Source: Sedimentisphaerales bacterium (lineage in GTDB: Bacteria; Planctomycetota; Phycisphaerae; Sedimentisphaerales; Anaerobacaceae). Taken from it: 64,000 bases of DNA. The notes beneath the pieces are model-generated. The model saw only the letters and a list, made by a program, of their open reading frames with translations, ran no database searches and had not been told where the DNA came from. Shown here piece after piece: positions 8,285-17,442 of this stretch; position 1 is the stretch's first letter, and the number at the start of each line of letters is the position of its first letter. The position numbers were made by a program, and so were the translations under genes. The stretch spans positions 1 to 64,000 of the forward strand of contig JAFGDN010000019.1 in NCBI GenBank assembly GCA_016932095.1, read 5' to 3'.

Positions 8285-8674
8285 TTACTGTTTTACCGGG
8301 GGCTGTTTGGTCTGCGCTTCGACGTATTTTTGCAGTTGTTTGCTCATATCCGGCTTGAGCAGCGATATACCGGCTGTTAAAAGAACGGTGGCGATTTTCG
8401 TCGGGATTAAAAGGAATAAGAAAAGAACCGTATAAGCCGTAACGATAAAAATCTGTCTGGGCATCTCGACTCTGCCGGCAGGCGTGTTAACGCTGACGAC
8501 ATCGCCCGTGTCGGGGATGATTTTCTGGATTATCGCGGGGCTTTCAGGACCGTTGATTATGCCGTTGACCGTTGTAAGGACCCAGATACCCAGCGGTACG
8601 GCAAGTATAATAAGAGCAATGGCGATACCCATTTTGATGGTGGCTGATTCCTGCTGTTGTTGCTGTTCGAACAT
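8285..8674 (-). CDS. Small inner-membrane protein
   Basis: 129 residues, start MFEQQQQQESATIK with a run of five Gln. Two strongly hydrophobic segments are visible, about residues 15-35 (MGIAIALIILAVPLGIWVL) and 75-105 (FIVTAYTVLFLFLLIPT and following). GGGAGA precedes the ATG by 5-6 nt. The C-terminal tail is polar (QKYVEAQTKQPP). No family recognised. It ends 13 bp before the small gene at 8271, so the three minus-strand genes may be one unit. Confidence 0.72.
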   Translation of the reverse strand: MFEQQQQQESATIKMGIAIALIILAVPLGIWVLTTVNGIINGPESPAIIQKIIPDTGDVVSVNTPAGRVEMPRQIFIVTAYTVLFLFLLIPTKIATVLLTAGISLLKPDMSKQLQKYVEAQTKQPPVKQ

Positions 8675-8781
8675 ATCCGTCTCCCTGAATTTAAGACGCT
8701 AAAAATGGCTTTTCAATACTTATTCAGAGTGCTATTGTATAGCCAAGTAAAAAATAGTAAATAATAAATGGAAATTCACTT

Positions 8782-9768
8782 ATGGCGTTTCCAGATATCA
8801 GAATGCGCCGGCTGCGAAAAAGCGAATCGATACGTCGCCTGGTCCGCGAAACGACCGTTACCGTCGATGACCTCGTTTACCCATTGTTTGTCCGCAAAGG
8901 CAAAGGTCTGAAAGAGCCGATTGAGTCGATGGCCGATTGCTTCCACTTCTCGCCCGATACGATAGTCGCAGAGGCACAGGAAGTCGCCAAATTGGGTATT
9001 CACGCGGTTTTATTGTTTGGCCTGCCTGATAAAAAAGACAAACTCGGCTCAGAGGCATGGGCTGAGGATGGCGCGGTGCAGACCGCCATAAGGCAAATCA
9101 AAAAAAACGTTCCAGAACTTGTCGTTATTACTGATGTTTGCTTATGTGCCTATACCGATACCGGCCATTGCGGCGTCATAAAAGATTGCTCAGTCGATAA
9201 CGACGCCACCTGTGAGCTTCTGGCCAAGGTCGCCTTATCGCACGCCCAGGCCGGTGTAGATATTGTCGCCCCTTCCGATATGATGGATGGCAGGGTTAAG
9301 GCAATCCGTGAAGCGCTCGAAGCCAACAACTTCAAAGATGTTGCGATTATGTCTTATTCCGCGAAATTCGCCTCCGCGTTTTACGGCCCGTTCAGGGACG
9401 CCGCCGAATCAGCCCCCGACGCCTCTACCGGATTGGCCGACCGCAAAACCTACCAGATGGACCACGCCGACGCCCGCCAGGCATTGGCTGAAATCGCACT
9501 CGACATTGAGGAAGGCGCCGATATCGTTATGGTCAAGCCCGCTCTTTCGTATCTCGATATTATTTATCATGCCCGGCTGCGTTTCGACTGCCCCATTGCC
9601 GCCTATAACGTCTCAGGCGAATATATGATGGTTCACGACGCCGCCTCCGCCGGCCACGTTGAAAAAGACGCAGCGATGATGGAAATCTTAACATCAATCA
9701 AACGCGCCGGCGCCGATATTATTATTACCTACTTTGCGAAACAAGCCGCGAAAAAGCTCAAAAGGTAA
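8782..9768 (+). CDS. hemB: Delta-aminolevulinic acid dehydratase (porphobilinogen synthase)
   Basis: 328 residues, the usual length. Condenses two aminolevulinate molecules to porphobilinogen. The zinc-site cysteines are present in [14 protein letters not shown]; the two catalytic lysines lie in [15 protein letters not shown] (about residue 194) and [11 protein letters not shown] (about residue 251). It therefore belongs to the zinc-dependent type. The gene supplies the tetrapyrrole path that SUMT-HemD and the radical SAM gene continue; the minus-strand accessory block at 7028-8674 now separates them. The transaldolase gene follows after 20 bp. Confidence 0.97.
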   Translation: MAFPDIRMRRLRKSESIRRLVRETTVTVDDLVYPLFVRKGKGLKEPIESMADCFHFSPDTIVAEAQEVAKLGIHAVLLFGLPDKKDKLGSEAWAEDGAVQTAIRQIKKNVPELVVITDVCLCAYTDTGHCGVIKDCSVDNDATCELLAKVALSHAQAGVDIVAPSDMMDGRVKAIREALEANNFKDVAIMSYSAKFASAFYGPFRDAAESAPDASTGLADRKTYQMDHADARQALAEIALDIEEGADIVMVKPALSYLDIIYHARLRFDCPIAAYNVSGEYMMVHDAASAGHVEKDAAMMEILTSIKRAGADIIITYFAKQAAKKLKR

Positions 9769-9788
9769 AATTATAGAGAGGAATGGCT

Positions 9789-11078
9789 ATGTCAGAGTTT
9801 GAAAATAAAGCCGGGCTTGAGGAGGAGCTTAAAAATTTTGTCAAAAAGGGATTTTCACCGCAGTATGACGAGCTGAAAGACACATTTCCATCAAAGCCGC
9901 ATTGGCAAAAATTGAACGAAGTGGGCAGCCGGCTATGGCTCGACTCCGGCAATATCGAGGAAATCGAAAAATTCTGGACGCGGCAGTTTAGCGCTGTAAC
10001 AACCAATAATACACTGTTAAACAAGGAAATTCAGTCGGGACGATATGATTCCTTGATTCCTGAAATAATGAAGATATTAAATTCATACCCGCAGCTCGAC
10101 GAGCGAAAGAAAATCCTTGAAATAAATTTCGTTCTCAACGCCTGGCACGGCCTGCGGCTTGTCGAAAAATTCGACGCCAATGTGTCAGTGGAAGAACATA
10201 CCGATTTGGCAAATGATGTGGATTTAGCGGTTCGCTACGGGGAAAGATTTTACGCGATTTGTCCGGAGCGTTTTTACATCAAGGTCCCCTTTACACCCGC
10301 CGGTCTTCTTGCGACCTGCAAGCTTTCCGCCGATGGCATCCCCGTCAATCACACGCTGGGTTTCTCCGCCCGGCAAAATTACGTCATAGCTCGAATCGCC
10401 AGGCCGGCGTATGTGAACGTCTTTTTGGGCCGGCTGAATAGTTTAATCGTCGATAACAAACTGGGCGACGGCGCTTACGTCGGCGAAAAGGCGACGCTTG
10501 CCTCGCAAAACATCATTGAGGATTTACGGCAGAAAGATTTGACCCCGGCTCATCAAATCGGCGCAAGTTTCCGCTCCGGCCGGCAGGTTCTCGATTTGGC
10601 GGGTATCGACGTTATGACTATGCCGCCCAAAGTCGCCGGCGAGTTTCTCGATTTGGGCGTCGATTTGGATTCAATCATTGACAAGGTCGATTCTCAATAT
10701 TCGGTAGGTGTAAATAAGGACGTTGATGTCGAGGCCATTCGGCTGGATACGTTATGGAACGTTGACGAAAAACTGGTTGCCTGCGTAAACGCCCTCGAAA
10801 AAGAGAACCTCGACAGCTTCACCCCCGATGACCTTATTGATTTCTTTGCCGAGCATCGTTGCGGAGACGTGCTTGTCCGGTGGGACGCCTCGCAAATCGA
10901 AACCAGCTATAAGGAAGGCAAAATCCCCCGTATTGTCAACTGGGCCGATGTTCTGAAAAGCAAACAAATCGGCCTTGACGCCCTGATGAATCTCGCCGGC
11001 CTTAACAGCTTCCGAAGCGACCAGGACGCGATGGATGACCGTATCAGGCGATTACTTGGGTCCGGCGGCGTCGCCTAA
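9789..11078 (+). CDS. Transaldolase family protein
   Basis: About 429 residues. I choose ATG 9789 because GAGAGGA lies 6-7 nt before it; ATG 9783 would be too close to that site. The active-site stretch FYIKVPFTPAGL holds the Schiff-base lysine at about residue 165, AVTTNNTLLNKEI matches the N-terminal TIM-barrel motif, and GASFRSGRQVLDLAGIDVMTMPP the late barrel strands. It transfers dihydroxyacetone units in the non-oxidative pentose phosphate pathway. At 429 residues it exceeds classical transaldolases (about 220-320) by an N-terminal and a C-terminal extension. Its 3' end overlaps the convergent gene by 27 bp. Confidence 0.88.
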   Translation: MSEFENKAGLEEELKNFVKKGFSPQYDELKDTFPSKPHWQKLNEVGSRLWLDSGNIEEIEKFWTRQFSAVTTNNTLLNKEIQSGRYDSLIPEIMKILNSYPQLDERKKILEINFVLNAWHGLRLVEKFDANVSVEEHTDLANDVDLAVRYGERFYAICPERFYIKVPFTPAGLLATCKLSADGIPVNHTLGFSARQNYVIARIARPAYVNVFLGRLNSLIVDNKLGDGAYVGEKATLASQNIIEDLRQKDLTPAHQIGASFRSGRQVLDLAGIDVMTMPPKVAGEFLDLGVDLDSIIDKVDSQYSVGVNKDVDVEAIRLDTLWNVDEKLVACVNALEKENLDSFTPDDLIDFFAEHRCGDVLVRWDASQIETSYKEGKIPRIVNWADVLKSKQIGLDALMNLAGLNSFRSDQDAMDDRIRRLLGSGGVA

Positions 11079-12713
11079 TGATTCTAACCGGCTGCGAAGC
11101 TCTTCAGCCAAGTTGTCGGCCTTTTTAATCTCGGCTATCTCAATCGCACGCCGTAAATGTGCTTTGGCTTCTTCGGGCCTGCCCAGCTTGACGAATATCT
11201 CCGCGAGGCGATAGTGCGTCAGGGCAAAGTTTTCAAAAATTTCAAGCGATTTCAGGTAGTTGCCCGCCGCGTCTTCCAGTCGGCCCTGCTTTTGGTCTAT
11301 GGCCGCAAGGTTACTGTAAAAATCCGAATAGGCGCGAGGGTGAATCGTTCGCAAATAGGACGCAAGCTCAATCGTTCGCTCCAAATACGACCTTGCCTGT
11401 TCCAGCTTTCCCTGCCTGAAAGATATATCGGCGAGCTGGCTTTGCGCCAGCCACGAATCGCGATTTTTATTTAGGGTGTCTTCCCACAGCGTCTGCTTAT
11501 CGGTGTAGATTCGACATTGCCGATATGTCAGGACGCCCAGCGTAAAAAGAAGGACGCCCGCTGCGGACAGAAGTATGGTTTTTTGGTTATAGCCGACCCG
11601 GCGATAAAGATATGCGCAGCCCGCCGAAACAATCGCAATCGGCCCGATGGCTGACATATATTGATAGTGGTCGGCGACAAAAGAATACACAAACGTGTAT
11701 AACGGAAAAAATCCCAGCATCGGGAACAGCATCCCCGAGAAAAACAATAAGCCGGCCAATAACCCCCGCCCCAGACGTTTTCGTAACAGCCACGCGCAGA
11801 TAATCAGCAAACAAAAGCCTGCAGGCCGCGCATATTGAGCGATTGAATCGGTATCAATCTGCCAGCGGGGATAGCTGAACGTCAGATTAACGGGCCAAAA
11901 AACCTTGGCTAAATAGAACCACAATGCCCTTCCTGCGATTATCAGCTTGTCCGCCGGGGTCAATCCGAGGTCAACAAAACCGGTCCCCTGATGATGCTTT
12001 TCCCACCACATCACGAGAATCGCTATCCCGATTCCCATCGCGATATAGGGAATTATCTGCTCCAGCCGTCTGATGGTGAACGGTATTCCTTTGAACCATA
12101 ATATCAGAATAAGCGCTATCGGCAGGGTGCAGGCGGTCGCCTTGCTGAAAAGCGCAAGCGCACAAAACAGGATTGAGCAAATGTATAAGTGGTTTTTTTT
12201 GCGGTTTTTTGAATTTCCCGAACCAAATTTATCCGCCGCGACGGATTCAATCCAGCATAAAATCGACAGAAGCGAAAACAACAGCATCAGGACGTTTTTC
12301 CGCTCCGTTACCCAGGCGACGGATTCGACCTGGACTGGGTGCAGGGCGAAAACAGCCGAGGCGAACCACGCCCCCGGTATATTAAGCCGCCTCAGAATCG
12401 CCCAGATTAACAGGGCGTTTATGATATGAATCCCGACGTTAACGGCGTGGTAGCCCGCCGGGTTGAATCCCCACAGTTTGTGCTCGATTAGGAACGTCGT
12501 ATAGGTCAGCGGAAAGTATTGCGATGGCGAGTCGGCTGTAAGCCATATTCGATACAGCCCGTCCGGCGCGGTTAAAAGCGGATTGGCGGTAACATATATG
12601 TCGTCATCCCATATAAATCCCGCCTTAATTGCCGGCAGATACGCGATAAAACAACCGAGGACAATCGCGACGACCCCTGTGATTAAAATTTTATTGGACG
12701 AATTATTACCCAC
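11052..12713 (-). CDS. Polytopic membrane protein with C-terminal TPR repeats (TMTC/GT-C-like)
   Basis: 553 residues. The N-terminal 370 residues hold about ten membrane segments, with the family's FIWDDDIYVTANP acidic loop after the first segment and FALHPVQVESVAWVTERKN, both typical of TMTC-type proteins (GT-C fold, lipid-linked sugar donors). From about residue 420 TPR units follow (WLAQSQLADISFRQGKLEQA, NLAAIDQKQGRLEDAAGNYL, HYRLAEIFVKLGRPEEAKAH). Such proteins are thought to glycosylate exported proteins; the substrate is unknown. The start is GTG at 12713 without a Shine-Dalgarno site, 6 nt after a TATAAT box, so the mRNA may be leaderless. Confidence 0.8.
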   Translation of the reverse strand: MGNNSSNKILITGVVAIVLGCFIAYLPAIKAGFIWDDDIYVTANPLLTAPDGLYRIWLTADSPSQYFPLTYTTFLIEHKLWGFNPAGYHAVNVGIHIINALLIWAILRRLNIPGAWFASAVFALHPVQVESVAWVTERKNVLMLLFSLLSILCWIESVAADKFGSGNSKNRKKNHLYICSILFCALALFSKATACTLPIALILILWFKGIPFTIRRLEQIIPYIAMGIGIAILVMWWEKHHQGTGFVDLGLTPADKLIIAGRALWFYLAKVFWPVNLTFSYPRWQIDTDSIAQYARPAGFCLLIICAWLLRKRLGRGLLAGLLFFSGMLFPMLGFFPLYTFVYSFVADHYQYMSAIGPIAIVSAGCAYLYRRVGYNQKTILLSAAGVLLFTLGVLTYRQCRIYTDKQTLWEDTLNKNRDSWLAQSQLADISFRQGKLEQARSYLERTIELASYLRTIHPRAYSDFYSNLAAIDQKQGRLEDAAGNYLKSLEIFENFALTHYRLAEIFVKLGRPEEAKAHLRRAIEIAEIKKADNLAEELRSRLESLGDAAGPK

Positions 12714-12719
12714 GTCGGC

Positions 12720-12748
12720 ATTATAGCCGTGGTTTTCGTCTTCGTCTA
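12720..12748 (-). promoter_or_regulatory. Promoter placed for a leaderless transcript
   Basis: Minus-strand TATAAT at 12720-12725, with TAGACG (four of six consensus bases) 17 bp upstream at 12743-12748. Transcription would begin at or next to the GTG at 12713. Confidence 0.4.
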
Positions 12749-13101
12749 TAACGCGTGAGGATAGACAAGAATTCGCAGTGGTTTTTATACATACAGGTTG
12801 CTTGTAGTTATTCTGAGCTTAGGTTCAAACTCCGACTGTTCTCCCGGTATCCTGTCATTAGGTCCTTTTAAATTTTTGAAATATAAATGCCCATCCAAAC
12901 GTCAAGATTATATAGCAGAAACGATAAAGTACGCCTAAATCCGTGTCGATACAGGACATACAATCGTCAAAACGCATAAAGTTTCCGCCGCTATCCAGAC
13001 CCGTGGAACGCTTTAGGGCTTTAATTTATGGGATGTTTTTGATAAAATGATACAAAATACGCAAACCGGTTATTTTGAGGTCGGTTTTGGAGCGGGGTAG
13101 A
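12749..13101. other. Divergent intergenic region without a gene
   Basis: Between the TMTC-like gene and the TolC-like gene. I see no ORF with a ribosome site, no clear hairpin and no consensus promoter. The region presumably holds the exporter operon promoter; GATAAAATG near 13040 is the only AT-rich -10-like element and it lacks a good -35. Confidence 0.4.
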
Positions 13102-14793
13102 ATGGCAACCAGGCGTCAGCCGAAAAAATTTGTTTATACGGCGATTGCCCTGACTTTGGCAATTATGTCGGGGTGCAGCCCCGAATTTCACAAGGATGAC
13201 GCCGACAAGGAGGTCTATAACATCATTGACCATAAGTGGCGTGCCGGATTCGGCGAAAAGGCCAATTACATCGTTTCAGACAGTAACCTCGCAGACCAGA
13301 ATGAAATAAAAATCACAAGCTACCCCGTCGCGCCGGAAACGATGAGCTTGGCACAGGCCGTCGGGATAGCCACCGCAAACAGCCGAAATTACCAGGCCCG
13401 TAAAGAAAATCTTTACCTTAATGTGCTTTCGCTCACGGGCGAAAGATACAAATACGCCGTCCAGTGGTTCGCTACCGTTGACGTCGGATACTCCAAAAGC
13501 GGAGAGTCAACCGAAGATATAGAGGCAGGAGCAGAATTCGGCGCCAGAAAAACCATACTGACGCCAGAGGGTATTATTGCCAGCTCGGCGCTGAAAATCA
13601 ACTGGTCAAGATTTCTTACAGGCGACCCCCGCATAACGCTTGCGTCGATTCTTACAGCCGATGTGATTGTGCCGTTACTGGGCGGCGGCGGCGGCAAGGC
13701 CGACTGGGAAAACCTCACTCAGGCCGAACGCGACGTGCTATATGGCATACGGGAATTCAACCGTTTTCGACAGACCTTCGTCGTCGATACGATAAACGCA
13801 TATTACGGGGTGCTTCAGCAGCGGGATACGGTTACCAATGCTCAGAACAATTATCAGCGAGTTCTTGAATCCCAGGACCGGCTCGAAATGGAGGCCGAGG
13901 CGGGCCGAAGAACACGTATCGACGTCGATGAGGCCCGACAAAACGTACTGAGGGCACAGGAAAGCGTCGTAAGCACACGACAAAGATATGAAAGGACCCT
14001 CGATGACTTCAAATTCCGGCTGGCGATAGCGACCGACGCAAATATAGAGCTTGACCAGAATGAGCTGGCGGCGCTGAAGGAAATGGGAGTTACAGAGCCG
14101 ACGTTTGCCCTGGACGAGGCAATCGAGACGGCCCTTGTGAGCCGGTTGGACCTGGCGAACAGCACAGACAAAATCGACGATAATCTGCGAAAGGCAAAGC
14201 TGGCGGCCGAAGGACTCGGCCCTCAACTCAACGTAAAGGCCACAATCGAAGCCGCAAGCCCCGACGAGGAGACCGATTTCGAGAGGATAAGGTTTCACGA
14301 GGGCGATTACACAGTCGGGTTTGATGCGGACCTGCCGTTTGACAGGAAAAACCAGCGAAACGCCTATCGGACATCCCTGATTAACCTCGAACGCCAAAAA
14401 AGACAATATGCCGCAGACGTGGACAGCGTCAAGCTGGAAGTCAGGGACGCATACCGCCGACTTATTCAGACGGCTGAACAATATCGAATCCAGGACAACA
14501 GCTTGAAGCTGGCGACCCAGCGGGTGGAAAGCAATAGATTGCTGTTAGACGCGGGAAGAGTAACAGTTCGAATCCTGCTGGAGTCGCAGGATTCGCTGGT
14601 AAACGCCGAAAACGCGGTAACGGCGGCCCTGATTGAGCACCTGAACGCCAAACTTAGTTTCTACCGCGACGTAGGTATATTACACGTTAAGCCCGACGGT
14701 ATGTGGGCACAAATTGATACATTTACGGGAAACACGAAAAATGACAGAGAACGACAAAAATCCCGGCTCATCGGGGCTGAAGAAAATTTATAA
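13102..14793 (+). CDS. TolC-family outer-membrane efflux lipoprotein
   Basis: About 563 residues. Start ATG 13102 (MATRRQPKKFVYT); the frame is open 9 codons earlier without support. A signal peptide ends in the lipobox IMSGC, so the protein is lipid-anchored. Long alternating helical stretches (residues about 240-300 and 460-520, for example NNYQRVLESQDRLEMEAEAGR) and the repeated halves are those of the TolC/OEP barrel-tunnel family. It forms the outer-membrane channel for the adaptor and ABC pump encoded next. The three downstream genes overlap or abut, so this is one operon. Confidence 0.9.
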   Translation: MATRRQPKKFVYTAIALTLAIMSGCSPEFHKDDADKEVYNIIDHKWRAGFGEKANYIVSDSNLADQNEIKITSYPVAPETMSLAQAVGIATANSRNYQARKENLYLNVLSLTGERYKYAVQWFATVDVGYSKSGESTEDIEAGAEFGARKTILTPEGIIASSALKINWSRFLTGDPRITLASILTADVIVPLLGGGGGKADWENLTQAERDVLYGIREFNRFRQTFVVDTINAYYGVLQQRDTVTNAQNNYQRVLESQDRLEMEAEAGRRTRIDVDEARQNVLRAQESVVSTRQRYERTLDDFKFRLAIATDANIELDQNELAALKEMGVTEPTFALDEAIETALVSRLDLANSTDKIDDNLRKAKLAAEGLGPQLNVKATIEAASPDEETDFERIRFHEGDYTVGFDADLPFDRKNQRNAYRTSLINLERQKRQYAADVDSVKLEVRDAYRRLIQTAEQYRIQDNSLKLATQRVESNRLLLDAGRVTVRILLESQDSLVNAENAVTAALIEHLNAKLSFYRDVGILHVKPDGMWAQIDTFTGNTKNDRERQKSRLIGAEENL

Positions 14794-16741
14794 TCTGACT
14801 GCCGGCAGGCGTATATGGCTGATTGCGGTCGGGCTGCTGGCGATGATAGTCGTGTTGATGATTTTACTGGCGTCGAACAAATCCGGTGCGTCCGCTCCCG
14901 CGGGAACATTAAGCACTTTCAAGGCGAGAAAAGATGACCTGACAATCACAGTTACCGAAAGCGGAAGTATAAAGGCGCGCAATTCCATTGACCTGAAGTC
15001 CGAGGTCGAGGGCAGGGCGACTATAATCAATATTGTTCCCGAGGGCTCATATATTACCACTGAAGACGTCAATAAGGGCAAAGTACTCGTCGAGCTTGAC
15101 TCAGGCGACCTGAAAGAGCAGCTAAGCCAGAGAGAGATTGATTTCACCACCGCCGAGGCCAGCTATGCGCAGGCAAAAGAGGCATACGACATCCAGGTCA
15201 AGCAAAATGAAAGCGACATATCGGCGGCAGAACTCAAGGTGAAATTCGCCCTGATGGATTTCCAGAAATACCTCGGTGAAACACTCGCCAACCGGCTCAT
15301 CGAAATAGTCGCCGAAGCCAACGACCCGAACGCCGATATCGGCACTGTTATTAACGTGAACAGTTTGCTTGACGACCCCAACAGCTTAGGCGGCGAGGCG
15401 TCCCAGCGGCTTGGCGAGCTGCACGATAATATTCTTCTGGCCGAGGAACAACTCAAGGAAGCACAGAACAAGCTTGACTGGACCATTCGTCTGCGTGAAA
15501 AGCAATACGTATCAGAAACGGAGCTCCAGACAGACCGCCTGAGCGTTGAATCGCTCGAAATAAAATACGGCCAGGCCAAAACCAATCTCAATCTTTTTAA
15601 CGTCTACGATTTCTCAAAGCAGACCCAGAAACTGCTCAGCGACTACTACGAGTCGAAACGCAATCTGGACCGAACTTATGCCAAGGCGCGTTCGCAGCTT
15701 GCGCAGGCAAGGGCGCAGCTTGAAAGCGCAAAATCCCGGCTGGACCTTCAACAGGACCGCTTGGATAAAAGTAAAAAACAATTCGCCGCCTGCACTATGA
15801 AAGCGCCCGGCCCGGGGCTGGTCGTTTACGGCTCAAGCTTAAACCCCTGGCGGAGATACAGCAATGAAGGGCTTATCGCGGCTGGCGAGCAGGTTTATCA
15901 GCGGCAGACCATAATATCGCTGCCCGACACCTCTGAAATGATGGCGGAAATCACCGTCCACGAATCATCCGTAGATAAAGTTAAACCCGGCCAAAAAGCG
16001 ACAATCGTTATGGACGCTTTCCCGGACCAGGTCCTCCACGGCGAGGTTATCAAGATAGCGCCGCTGCCCGACCAGCAGCGGGGATGGCTCAGTCCGGATG
16101 TCAAGGTCTATACGACTAATGTCGGTATTGAAGGCACCCATGACTTCCTGAAACCCGGAATGTCCGCCCGCGTTGAAATACTTGTTGAGCAGCTCCCGGA
16201 CGTCCTTATCGTCCCGGTCCAGGTTGTAGCGAATCGAGGCGGCAGAAAAATCTGCTTTATCGTAAAAGGAGGTCGAACCGAGGAAAGAGAGGTTACGACA
16301 GGGCTCTTCAACGACACATACGTCCAGATTGCAGATGGTCTGCAGGCAGGAGATGACGTCCTGCTTAATCCTCCCCGGATTACCGATACAAAACAGGAGC
16401 CGAGAAGGCAGGTTGCCGACAAATCCCGAAAATCCCAGCCGCAGACCCCTGCGTCGCCCGGCGAAGCACAGGCAGAACCGATTGTTGCCCAGGCAAAGCA
16501 GGGACGACCCCTAATGACGGACCCAAATTTTGCGGGACCGCCTGGGATGACCCCGGTTGATTTTAACCAGCTTGACGACCAGACCAAAGAAAGAATGAAG
16601 CAGTTCAGAGAAAAAATGCAGCGAGGCGAGATTTCACTCGACCCAAACCAGATGGATGAGCAGGCGCGAGAAAGATTCAGAAAATTCAGAAACCGTTCGA
16701 GGGAGCAAAGCGATGGCGCAGCCACCCGACAAGCACCCTGA
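14741..16741 (+). CDS. HlyD/MacA-type periplasmic adaptor protein
   Basis: About 666 residues, longer than MacA (about 370). Start ATG 14741 (MTENDKNPGS) overlaps the TolC gene by 53 bp. One membrane anchor at residues about 25-45 (RIWLIAVGLLAMIVVLMILL), then the biotinyl-lipoyl half GSIKARNSIDLKSEVEGRA, a long coiled coil (AQLESAKSRLDLQQDRLD), the second lipoyl half (FAACTMKAPGPGLVVYG) and beta-barrel domains (HESSVDKVKPGQKATI). The last 100 residues are Pro-, Gln- and Arg-rich and look disordered (DDQTKERMKQFREKMQRGE). It links the ABC pump to the TolC channel. Confidence 0.9.
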   Translation: MTENDKNPGSSGLKKIYNLTAGRRIWLIAVGLLAMIVVLMILLASNKSGASAPAGTLSTFKARKDDLTITVTESGSIKARNSIDLKSEVEGRATIINIVPEGSYITTEDVNKGKVLVELDSGDLKEQLSQREIDFTTAEASYAQAKEAYDIQVKQNESDISAAELKVKFALMDFQKYLGETLANRLIEIVAEANDPNADIGTVINVNSLLDDPNSLGGEASQRLGELHDNILLAEEQLKEAQNKLDWTIRLREKQYVSETELQTDRLSVESLEIKYGQAKTNLNLFNVYDFSKQTQKLLSDYYESKRNLDRTYAKARSQLAQARAQLESAKSRLDLQQDRLDKSKKQFAACTMKAPGPGLVVYGSSLNPWRRYSNEGLIAAGEQVYQRQTIISLPDTSEMMAEITVHESSVDKVKPGQKATIVMDAFPDQVLHGEVIKIAPLPDQQRGWLSPDVKVYTTNVGIEGTHDFLKPGMSARVEILVEQLPDVLIVPVQVVANRGGRKICFIVKGGRTEEREVTTGLFNDTYVQIADGLQAGDDVLLNPPRITDTKQEPRRQVADKSRKSQPQTPASPGEAQAEPIVAQAKQGRPLMTDPNFAGPPGMTPVDFNQLDDQTKERMKQFREKMQRGEISLDPNQMDEQARERFRKFRNRSREQSDGAATRQAP

Positions 16742-17438
16742 TTTCACCGCCGACGGCGCCATTCTCGTCTTTGATAAACTCTGTAAAAATTACCAGCTTG
16801 GCGCCTTCGAGTTAAAGGTCCTGCAGGAAATCGACCTTGTAATCAGAAAGGGCGACTACTTAGCCGTAATGGGGCCCAGTGGTTCTGGAAAATCCACCCT
16901 GCTCAATATCATCGGCTGTCTTGACCGCCCAACCAGCGGCAAGTACTTTCTCGGCGGACAGGATGTTTCCCTGCTCGAAGACAATGACCTGTCCGCGATT
17001 CGAGGCAGGCATGTGGGGTTTGTATTTCAATCGTTTAATCTCATCTCGCAGCTTAACATCATCGAAAATATTGAGATACCGATGTTTTACCAGGGATTCT
17101 CAGAGCATCAAAGCTCAGCTAGGGCGCAGGAGCTTGCCGAGCTGGTCGGATTGGGCGACCGCACCAGGCACAGACCATCGGAGCTGAGCGGCGGCCAGCA
17201 GCAGCGGGTCGCGATTGCACGGGCGCTGGCCAATGACCCCCTGATAGTCCTCGCGGACGAGCCGACCGGCAACCTCGACAGCCAGAGCGGCAAAGAAATA
17301 CTCGCTCTCTTAGACAATCTCTGCGAACGGGGAAAAACCCTTATTGTAATCACCCACGACGAAAATATTGCACACCACGCCCAAAGGCAAATACGCCTTT
17401 TAGACGGGCGGATTGAAAAAGAATGGTATAACCGTTAA
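16713..17438 (+). CDS. ABC transporter ATP-binding protein, MacB/LolD type
   Basis: About 241 residues. I choose ATG 16713 (MAQPPDKH), preceded by GAGGGAGC at about 8 nt; it overlaps the adaptor gene by 29 bp. Walker [10 protein letters not shown] at about residue 54, Q-loop FVFQSFNLI, signature LSGGQQQR at about 157, Walker [13 protein letters not shown] at about 177 and the H-loop VITHDE are all intact, so the protein should hydrolyse ATP. It powers the permease that follows, in a MacAB-TolC type exporter of antibiotics, peptides or lipids. Confidence 0.95.
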   Translation: MAQPPDKHPDFTADGAILVFDKLCKNYQLGAFELKVLQEIDLVIRKGDYLAVMGPSGSGKSTLLNIIGCLDRPTSGKYFLGGQDVSLLEDNDLSAIRGRHVGFVFQSFNLISQLNIIENIEIPMFYQGFSEHQSSARAQELAELVGLGDRTRHRPSELSGGQQQRVAIARALANDPLIVLADEPTGNLDSQSGKEILALLDNLCERGKTLIVITHDENIAHHAQRQIRLLDGRIEKEWYNR

Positions 17439-17442
17439 CGCT

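Noticed and set aside
13738-14481. 247-codon minus-strand ORF inside the TolC-like gene, and a similar one at 28520-29071 in the RND gene
   Set aside because: They lie opposite well-supported genes, lack ribosome sites and show no family pattern; they are shadows of GC-rich coding sequence.
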